In this document: positions 1 to 6,600 of the stretch, piece by piece
How positions within the stretch are numbered: the stretch's first letter is position 1
Layout: each line of letters begins with the position of its first letter
NCBI GenBank assembly: GCA_037441225.1
Contig: JBBISU010000083.1
Location: 1-14,069 of the forward strand
DNA from: JBBFMJ01 sp037441225
GTDB taxonomy: Bacteria; Acidobacteriota; Thermoanaerobaculia; UBA2201
Direction: 5' to 3'
DNA: 14,069 nt
Notes under the pieces: model-generated
Told to the model about the DNA's origin: nothing
Database searches by the model: none
What the model saw: the letters and a program-made list of their open reading frames with translations, nothing else
Program-made: the position numbers and the translations under genes

Positions 1-80
1 AGAATCAAAGAATCAAAGAACTCCAAGAGGTCCTCCTAAAAAAAGTGGAAGAAAAATTAAATTTTTTAAAAAAATTATAA
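1..80 (+). CDS. C-terminal end of an upstream gene (partial)
   Basis: The frame starting at base 3 stays open from the window edge to a TAA at 78-80. It encodes about 25 residues rich in Lys, Glu and Leu, with hydrophobic residues spaced as in an amphipathic or coiled-coil helix (IKELQEVLLKKVEEKLNFL). The stop codon merges with the Shine-Dalgarno of the next gene (TAAGGAGG), an arrangement seen again at 1757-1763, which supports this as the true end of a co-transcribed gene. The first bases hold a short period-8 direct repeat (GAATCAAA twice). Function cannot be judged from this fragment. Confidence 0.5.
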   Translation, partial: NQRIKELQEVLLKKVEEKLNFLKKL

Positions 81-92
81 GGAGGAAGAACT

Positions 93-359
93 ATGAATTA
101 TTTAGTATTCATATTTTTAATTTTTTCTTTTCAGTTATTTTGTGATAAAATTGACAATGGAATGAGTGAGATTATTTATAATGATTCTACCTGCATAAAC
201 TTTGATAAGGTAAAAATTGATTGTTGGGATAGCATTAATTGTCCTAATATTGATGGAAGTCCTACAGATGTCTATTACGACTTTATACATAGTCCTAACG
301 GGGAATGTTTGCTCCCTGCTATTTTGAAGATAATAATGACCCATCAAAATGTGTTTTAA
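93..359 (+). CDS. Secreted Cys-rich protein, 5' fragment of a frameshifted gene
   Basis: The ATG at 93 is preceded by AAGGAGG (79-85) at a spacing of 7, so the start is secure. Residues 1-17 form a signal peptide with a hydrophobic core (YLVFIFLIFSFQLF). The mature part has Cys residues at 34, 44, 50 and 72, suggesting a disulfide-stabilised exported protein. The frame ends at 357-359, but the other frame is open from 299 and continues the Cys-rich character. Adding one T in the TTT run at 308-310 would fuse residue C72 directly to the second residue of the 305-1759 frame, giving one protein of about 555 residues. I read this as the 5' part of that gene rather than an independent 88-residue protein. 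No canonical X XXY YYZ slippery heptamer is visible in the overlap, so a mutation or assembly error is more likely than programmed frameshifting. Confidence 0.6.
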   Translation: MNYLVFIFLIFSFQLFCDKIDNGMSEIIYNDSTCINFDKVKIDCWDSINCPNIDGSPTDVYYDFIHSPNGECLLPAILKIIMTHQNVF

Positions 360-1759
360 AGGAGCTAAAAATTGTTTTTAATAGCGCCACTGGTGTTTTT
401 GGTGGAGCCAATTGCCCTTGTGAAGATTGTGAACCTCATATAGCTAATTTGAGATTAAATAGTTTATTGTTGCCCGCTAAAGTAATAAAATGTTATGCCT
501 CTTTTCAAAACTGGAATTGTGAGGCAGATAATGGAAATCTCAAATTTCTTTGGAGCCCTTCTCTTACATCAGCTATTTTAGATTATAATTATGGTGGTTT
601 AAATGAAGTGGCTTTATTTGTGGATCATTTCAATTTGACTCAAGCATATGTTTCAGCATATTTTAAAAAAAATTTATTTTCAGTGGAATCAGCTCAAGTA
701 ATAAATGGACAGGATATTTGGGAATACCATTTACATAGTGAATTAGATCCCAAAGGAAAATATTGGTATTTGTCAAAATATACGCCTGATCTTGAAATTG
801 GATTTGTTTTTTCAGAGCCAATTGCTGTTCCATACTCAAGCACTCTTCAAATTAAAATAAATTTACAAGAAGCCACAGGAAAATTGAATTTTAATGAAAT
901 TGAAAGTATATGGACAGCAAAAATTGATTATAGTCAAGAAATTGCCTCTGGTTCTTTTACAGGAAAAGAAGCAATAATTGAAATTCCTGCACCTAATGAA
1001 GTTAAAAAGTCAAATTTGTCAATTAAGTTTGATTTTAAAATTAAAGGTTCTAATGAAATATTAAATTCCCATACAATTGGTCAAACCCTTTATACAATTA
1101 TTGATTATTCAAAAAAATTGGCAGATGATGATAAACCTCCAATGAAAAGTATGATTGATTTGGCTATAAGTTATAATAAAAGTGCAAAGAGTGAAGAATT
1201 AGCTACATACAATATTATAACTGGAATATTTAATGATCCAATTCATTATTATAATCCATCGCCAGAAGAAGATAATGTATTTGTTCAAGCACTTGATGCC
1301 TGTGACAATGCAAATTTTTTGTATAAAAAACTTTATGATAATAGATCTAAATCAAACGAAAGCAATAAGCTTCATTTGGATTGTTTGGCTTCCTCTTATC
1401 TTGCTTCAACACTTCTTCGCTCAATAGGTGTAAACTCTGACACTTTTGGTTTTCTTAAAAGTTCAAAGGAATTTGATACAAATAAAATATTTACCTTTGG
1501 CCATTATAGAAAAAATGGCTCACCAATATGGGAATCCATAAGAAATTTAATATTTCATCAGTTAAATTCAAGAGGAAGTTATCTTTATGATTCAGTTCCA
1601 CATTTTAGGGATAATCCAAGAGATGATTATGGCTTTCCAGTAATAAATATGGAAGAATCAACTTACAGAAATTATTTCTTTAAAAATGGAGATAGGTCTG
1701 GGCAAAGATGTCCAAACCCAGGGCTTTCTTCTACAGACTATAAAAGTCTTATAGAATAG
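305..1759 (+). CDS. Transglutaminase-like exported protein, main part of a frameshifted gene
   Basis: This frame encodes 484 residues without its own signal peptide or ribosome site, so the ATG at 305 is probably not the true start; the N-terminus lies in the 93-359 frame. The N-terminal region is Cys-rich (CPCEDC at about residues 38-43) and predominantly beta-like. The C-terminal part resembles the transglutaminase-like cysteine-protease fold: C360 opens a helix followed by LLRSIGVNS (the family pattern is C-helix-LLR-x-x-G-I), H418 lies in the motif FHQLNSRG, and D429 in YLYDS. Together they form a plausible Cys-His-Asp triad. Known members cleave or cross-link peptide bonds; the substrate here is unknown, but an extracytoplasmic site is likely. 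The stop at 1757-1759 merges with the next gene's Shine-Dalgarno, implying an operon. The family call rests on motif spacing only. Confidence 0.6.
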   Translation: MFAPCYFEDNNDPSKCVLKELKIVFNSATGVFGGANCPCEDCEPHIANLRLNSLLLPAKVIKCYASFQNWNCEADNGNLKFLWSPSLTSAILDYNYGGLNEVALFVDHFNLTQAYVSAYFKKNLFSVESAQVINGQDIWEYHLHSELDPKGKYWYLSKYTPDLEIGFVFSEPIAVPYSSTLQIKINLQEATGKLNFNEIESIWTAKIDYSQEIASGSFTGKEAIIEIPAPNEVKKSNLSIKFDFKIKGSNEILNSHTIGQTLYTIIDYSKKLADDDKPPMKSMIDLAISYNKSAKSEELATYNIITGIFNDPIHYYNPSPEEDNVFVQALDACDNANFLYKKLYDNRSKSNESNKLHLDCLASSYLASTLLRSIGVNSDTFGFLKSSKEFDTNKIFTFGHYRKNGSPIWESIRNLIFHQLNSRGSYLYDSVPHFRDNPRDDYGFPVINMEESTYRNYFFKNGDRSGQRCPNPGLSSTDYKSLIE

Positions 1760-1768
1760 GAGGAAAAT

Positions 1769-2479
1769 ATGAAAAATCTTCTTTTATTATTTTTACTAAT
1801 CTTTTGCATGAATGCTTTTTCTCAGGAAGAAGAAGAGGAACCACATAGAAGAAAAGTATCAAACCACCCAATGGTAGTAAGGGATTGGGAAAAAATGCCT
1901 GAAGGATTTAAGGATGGGATGAAATCTGATCCAAAAATATATATGAGTTCAAAGGATGTTGATGTAAATATGAAGGTTGAAGATGAAGCAGCAAAAAAGG
2001 CAAAAAAAGAATTTGAAGATTATATTATAAATTGCAGTGATATAACAGATGAAGAGTGTAATGTAATACACTTTGGTGTGGTATTCCTTTATTCAAATAG
2101 ATTAGAAAATGTTTATAGATTTGATATAGATTTTGAAGTGAAAGGAGATCAATATTTTGACGCTGTATATTTTATTTTTAAAGATGAAGAAAAATCAAAA
2201 ATAGGTGCAAATGAATTATGGTCAAGAGGTCCAGGCTCAATTTATGAAGATGAAGTTATGAGGAATTTATACAATAAAAAATATGGTGATTTTTGGGTTA
2301 TAAGAGGAGCAGATAAATGTGCTAATGTTAGTATTTCTTTTCTTTATAAAAGAGTTTTTGCATCTGTTGGATTTGGATATCATAAAGAAGAAGGAAGTGA
2401 AGAAAATTGCAAAGTTATAAGTGATTTAGCTTTAAAGATATTGTCTAAATTAGAAAAAGCTCTAAATAAAGAGGAATAA
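1769..2479 (+). CDS. Exported protein of unknown function
   Basis: The ATG at 1769 is preceded by AGGAGG (1758-1763) at a spacing of 5, overlapping the stop of the previous gene, so the two are very probably translated from one mRNA. The product has 236 residues. Residues 1-18 form a signal peptide (KNLLLLFLLIFCMNAFS), probably cleaved before the acidic run QEEEEE. The mature part is charged and Lys/Glu-rich, contains four Cys residues (in the contexts INCSD, EECNV, DKCAN, ENCKV) that could form two disulfides, and ends in a helical Lys/Leu/Glu segment. The middle (VYRFDIDFEVKGDQYFDAVY) looks beta-rich. I do not recognise a family. Its position beside a transglutaminase-like protein and a propeller-like protein, all exported, suggests a shared cell-surface or periplasmic task, but that is inference. 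Confidence 0.75.
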   Translation: MKNLLLLFLLIFCMNAFSQEEEEEPHRRKVSNHPMVVRDWEKMPEGFKDGMKSDPKIYMSSKDVDVNMKVEDEAAKKAKKEFEDYIINCSDITDEECNVIHFGVVFLYSNRLENVYRFDIDFEVKGDQYFDAVYFIFKDEEKSKIGANELWSRGPGSIYEDEVMRNLYNKKYGDFWVIRGADKCANVSISFLYKRVFASVGFGYHKEEGSEENCKVISDLALKILSKLEKALNKEE

Positions 2480-2521
2480 ATTTAGAATTTTTTAAAGAAC
2501 CAATAATTTTTAAGATTTAAA

Positions 2522-2547
2522 TGCCTCTCTTGAGAAAGAGGGAGGTA
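2522..2547 (+). terminator. Hairpin after the 1769-2479 gene, possible weak terminator
   Basis: The arms TGCCTCTCTT (2522-2531) and GAGGGAGGTA (2538-2547) pair over ten positions including G-T wobbles, with the loop GAGAAA. The hairpin is 26 nt long and closely related in sequence to the terminator at 3529-3556. There is no T-run downstream (ATATATTCATAAA), so termination would be weak; it may be an RNA-stability element or a decayed copy. Confidence 0.4.
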
Positions 2548-2607
2548 TATATTCATAAATAAAAATTATTAGTTAAAAGAAGTATTTTATAAGTTAATTA
2601 AAGGGAT

Positions 2608-2636
2608 TTGAAAAATTTCATAGTTTTTAATAAAAT
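2608..2636 (+). promoter_or_regulatory. Sigma70-type promoter of the 2653 gene
   Basis: TTGAAA at 2608-2613 and TAAAAT at 2631-2636 are separated by exactly 17 bases. The expected transcription start near 2642-2644 falls at the Shine-Dalgarno GAGGGA, so the 5' leader would be only about 10 nt. The TTG at 2608 could be read as an upstream start codon of the same frame, but it belongs to the -35 box and is not preceded by a ribosome site. Confidence 0.5.
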
Positions 2637-2652
2637 ATATGAGGGAGAATTT

Positions 2653-3519
2653 ATGTTAAGAAAAAATTTTTTAATAGTTTTAATTTTAAGTTCAACAATT
2701 TTGGCACAAGGGAAAAAATATTTGGTAAGAGTTGATAATAGTTTTGGAATTTACTATGAGGATGAAAAATTCTTTTTAAGATTATCAGATGATAAGGGAA
2801 TACACTCTGCCACTTGGTCACCAGATGGGAATTATATTGCTTATGGATTGACATATGATTATGAATCAACAAAACTATTTATAATTGATGAGGCAGGTAA
2901 AAAATTTGGAGAAATCTCTATTCAGCCACTTAAAGATAAGAATTTTGAAGATGATAATGTAAGATATATAAAACATATTGAATGGAGAGATGACAATATA
3001 ATAATAACGGATTCAAATGTAGGTCCACATGGAGGTTTAGTTGATATATGGCAAATTGATTCTTCCTTTAATTACAAACATTTGAAAAGGGCAGACATTA
3101 TAGAATGCAGTCGTCCTTCTGTTTCACCTAAATTGGATTTTATGGCTTGTGGATGGAGATATGATGAATCTGATAAAAATGAATATACCTATGGAATAGC
3201 AATTCACAATTTAAATAAGAAATGGTTTCCTGAAGATAAGAATTTTTTTGATGAAGAACCTGCATCTGTTGAAATAGGAAAAGATAAAATAAGGGAAGTA
3301 AAATGGCTATCTGAAAATGAAATTTTGATAGTGCTTGATAAAAAGAAGGCATTTTATGTTTACAAAATTAAAGAAGATAAATTGGAAAAGATAGATTCAA
3401 TGCCAAAGGAAGTTAAAATAAAGGAATTTCCAGAGGTCTTGGAAATTAAAATAGGCAATAAAAAGCACAAATTATATGGATTTCCTGGTACGCATAATAT
3501 ATTTGATTCACATCAATAA
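2653..3519 (+). CDS. Exported beta-propeller-like protein (TolB/WD40-type repeats)
   Basis: I place the start at the ATG at 2653, preceded by GAGGGA at 2641-2646; the same frame extends upstream to a TTG at 2608, but this would put extra residues in front of a clear signal peptide. The product has 288 residues. Residues 1-18 (LRKNFLIVLILSSTILA) form a signal peptide. The mature protein carries propeller-type strands, most clearly WSPDGNYIAYG at about residues 55-65, which is the strand-turn signature of TolB/PD40 blades. Weaker repeats are SPKLDFMACG near 158 and VKWLSENEILIVL near 215-230. Four to five blades could fit in this length, so it may be an incomplete or degenerate propeller. It has its own promoter and a strong terminator, and lies downstream of two other exported proteins. 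The substrate or partner is unknown. Confidence 0.7.
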   Translation: MLRKNFLIVLILSSTILAQGKKYLVRVDNSFGIYYEDEKFFLRLSDDKGIHSATWSPDGNYIAYGLTYDYESTKLFIIDEAGKKFGEISIQPLKDKNFEDDNVRYIKHIEWRDDNIIITDSNVGPHGGLVDIWQIDSSFNYKHLKRADIIECSRPSVSPKLDFMACGWRYDESDKNEYTYGIAIHNLNKKWFPEDKNFFDEEPASVEIGKDKIREVKWLSENEILIVLDKKKAFYVYKIKEDKLEKIDSMPKEVKIKEFPEVLEIKIGNKKHKLYGFPGTHNIFDSHQ

Positions 3520-3528
3520 TTAAATTTT

Positions 3529-3567
3529 TGCCTCCCTTTTAAGATAAAGGGAGGCATTTTTCTTTTT
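3529..3567 (+). terminator. Intrinsic terminator of the 2653-3519 gene
   Basis: A perfect 11-bp stem pairs TGCCTCCCTTT (3529-3539) with AAAGGGAGGCA (3546-3556) around a 6-nt loop, followed directly by TTTTTCTTTTT (3557-3567). It lies 10 bases after the stop at 3519. On the other strand the stem is followed by AAAAATTT, so it should act less well for the convergent gene ending at 3613. Confidence 0.9.
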
Positions 3568-3612
3568 CAAAAAATCTTATAAAAAAGGCAATTCTTTAAA
3601 CAAAAGACCTTT

Positions 3613-6600
3613 TTAGTTTCCTTCGTTTCCTCCAATGTCAACTGCTGTGATTAAATAATAATAATTTTGTGAATCTTTCAAGGATGTATTATCTATAAAT
3701 GATGTGAGGGAACTTATGCCAAATAGGTTTGTCTTATTTGTTATATCGGGTATAAAATTGGGTTCAGTTCCTCTGTATATATTGTAATGGTGTATTGTCT
3801 CTGGGTTGTTGTTTATATCCTCAAGAACAGGATCCCAACTATAATTTATATCTATTCCATTTTTTACCATCTTTAAGTTATTTACTTCTTTTGGTGGAAT
3901 TATATCTCCCCCATAAGGTGCTTTTAAGGGAGCAAACAAGCCAAAGTTTGTTGAATAACCTTTGACTTCTTTTGATGATAAATTTATTTCTGTTGGAAGT
4001 GCATCCCAGTTTGAACCATTGTATCTGTACATAAGTAAATCATAAATAAAGACAAGGGTTGAATCAACTCTTTTATCATTGTCTTCATCATTTAAAAACA
4101 GTTTTAATACAAAAGGTGAAGTTGTACTTTCCCCACTTTCAGTTGAAAGGGTTCTAAATTCTGATGAGTGTTCCCAGCCCAATGGCACAAGCCCTTGCTT
4201 TTCTGCTGGGTCTTCTAATATGAGATTAGCTGTTGTAGGATTTAAAAAAGTTCCAGCATAGATATTGGCAAAAGTAATAAAATCCTCAACATCTTCACCT
4301 TGTGTTATTGGATTTGAAATTGCTGGATCAATTCCTTGGGTTGTTTGATGTTCTCCAGAGCCATTTGTTTCTTCAATTAAATTTGGGTTTGGATGTTCTA
4401 TTTTTATACTTATTTCATAGGGATATAAATCATAAATTCCAAGTTTGTCCCTTGCTACTGCTCTTATGTTATAAATTCCAGATGGAAAGGATGTAACATC
4501 CCAGTAAATGAAAAAGGGCTCCTCTATATCTGGGTTTGTAAAATAATTGTGCGAAGATAGCATATCTGTCCAGCTTCCGCTCTCTGGTTTATACTGGAAT
4601 GTCACATCCTGCAAATCTTCAATTGAACCTTTTGAAATTTCTCCATATACAGTTACTTCAGAACCTTCAATTTCCCTCCCTGTAAAAGGACTTTTAATTT
4701 GAACTTGAACTGTTGAAGAATTGCAAACAGTAATTGAAACAGTTATATCTGTATTTTCCTCTTCTTGTCCAATGGCATCTTCTGCCCTTATTCCAAATTT
4801 ATAAGGAACACCTGGTTCCACAGAACCAGAGTTGCTTGTTTCACAGGGATTTGGATACTCGCCAGAAAGATTTAATATTAAAGATAAATTTGGAGAAAAT
4901 CCACCACCAGAAAACCTCACCTTTATCTCTTTTGAAGACATATCTGGGTCTCCCCCAGAAACATATTTGAAATCAATTTGAACAGAAAAGTTTTCACCTG
5001 CTAAAATGTTTGTGGTTGTAAGAGGTAAAATTTCCCCATTATTTGTAGGAGAGCTTGGTGGTGCTTGATATACTTGAATTGATTTTATATAGACCTTATC
5101 AACCCTTATTTGAGGTCCTGGGATACTCCAGCTCACTCTTATACCAGTTAAATTATAATTTGATTTATTTGTATTTATTGAAGAAAAATGAACTTGGTTG
5201 TATTGTGAGGATTCCTTTGTTAAAGATATTTGTGTCCCACAATATCCATAAATTCCCCTTGTAGTTGTCCAGGAAGTCTGGGATGCTGTGACAGTTTTGA
5301 CTGGTGTTGAATAATCAATTATTCCAGTTCCCTGATCAGAATAAATGTTATAAAATGCAACATCAGTTGAAGGGGAAATTTCCCAACTAAGATGAACCTG
5401 ACAGACCCCTGTTTCACTTCCTTGCAAATTTGAAGGTGGGAGTGGATATGAATTTACATAAACCCAGTGGCAATTTGGAATTTCAACATTTCCTACATTG
5501 TCAGTTCCCCTTGCTTTCAAACAATAATTTCCATCAGTTGGTAGTGTCCAGTTATAATTCCAGCTATTTGTTCCACTCAAAAGTTCCCAGCTTGTTCCTC
5601 CATTTGTTGAGAGTTCCACAGATGAAACACCTGATAAGTTATCATTTGTGTTGCCAATTATTGTATAGCTTTTACCCATTATTGTAGATGATTCGGGGGG
5701 ATCTGTTATTGTACTTTGTGGAGGTAATTTGTCACAGATTATCCCATCACTTACACCAATCTCTGATGTGTAATTGTCTAAATTTGTTGCCCTTACTCTA
5801 AAATAATATGTCAACCCATTTGATAATGTTAAATCATTCCTTGTAATTTCTGTTGAAAGACCTACATTTGTAAAAGGAACTAAATCACAAGTAGAAGGAG
5901 AAGTTCCAATGCAATATTCATAATACAATATTCCAGAATTTGGGTCCTCAGAAGACCAATTTGAAGAAAGTGTATTTTTTGTATACTCCCCATTGTCTTC
6001 AACAATTGGAGTTGAAGGCGGAGTATCATCAATGACCGTGACATTTACAATTTCAAGTTCTGTTTCTGTATTATTTCCAGCATCTTTTGCCTTAGAAATC
6101 AACTGATAAGAACCCCTGTAAAAAGGAGCCCAGCTGTAATGCCAGTTTGAAAAATTTCCTCCATCATCAATTGCATTTGCCCAGGTTGAACCACCATCTA
6201 CAGAAATCTTGACCTCTGCAACATATGTTTCATTATCTTGGGCAGTCCCTGAAATTGTGAAAGGAGAAGTAGAAATATACAAATTTTGTCCATTTGTTGG
6301 GCTTGTAATATTTGAATATGGTGGGGATAAATCATTTACAACTGAAAAAGTAGTTATGTTTTGGGCAATTAAATTTGAACATTCATTTAGCCATTTTGCA
6401 AAAACTTTCCAGGTCCCTGTATAAGTAAAATTTGAAACAAATATAGACCATAAATCTTCCTTTGAAGAATTTGAATTTATATTGAAAGGATAAGTAAAAT
6501 GTGTGTACATTCCAGGTGAATAGCTCTGCACAGTTCCACTTGTAGTTATATATGGCTCATCCGTATCTGGTATATCATTTGAGTTTGTATCGTAAAATAC

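Noticed and set aside
299..356. Programmed -1 frameshift between the 93 and 305 frames
   Set aside because: No X XXY YYZ slippery heptamer in the correct frame and no obvious following stem-loop or pseudoknot; a one-base change in the TTT run explains it more simply.
2608..2652. TTG start codon giving a 303-residue version of the propeller-like protein
   Set aside because: The TTG is part of a TTGAAA -35 box with a TAAAAT -10 box 17 bases on, and has no ribosome site; the ATG at 2653 has GAGGGA in front and starts a signal peptide directly.
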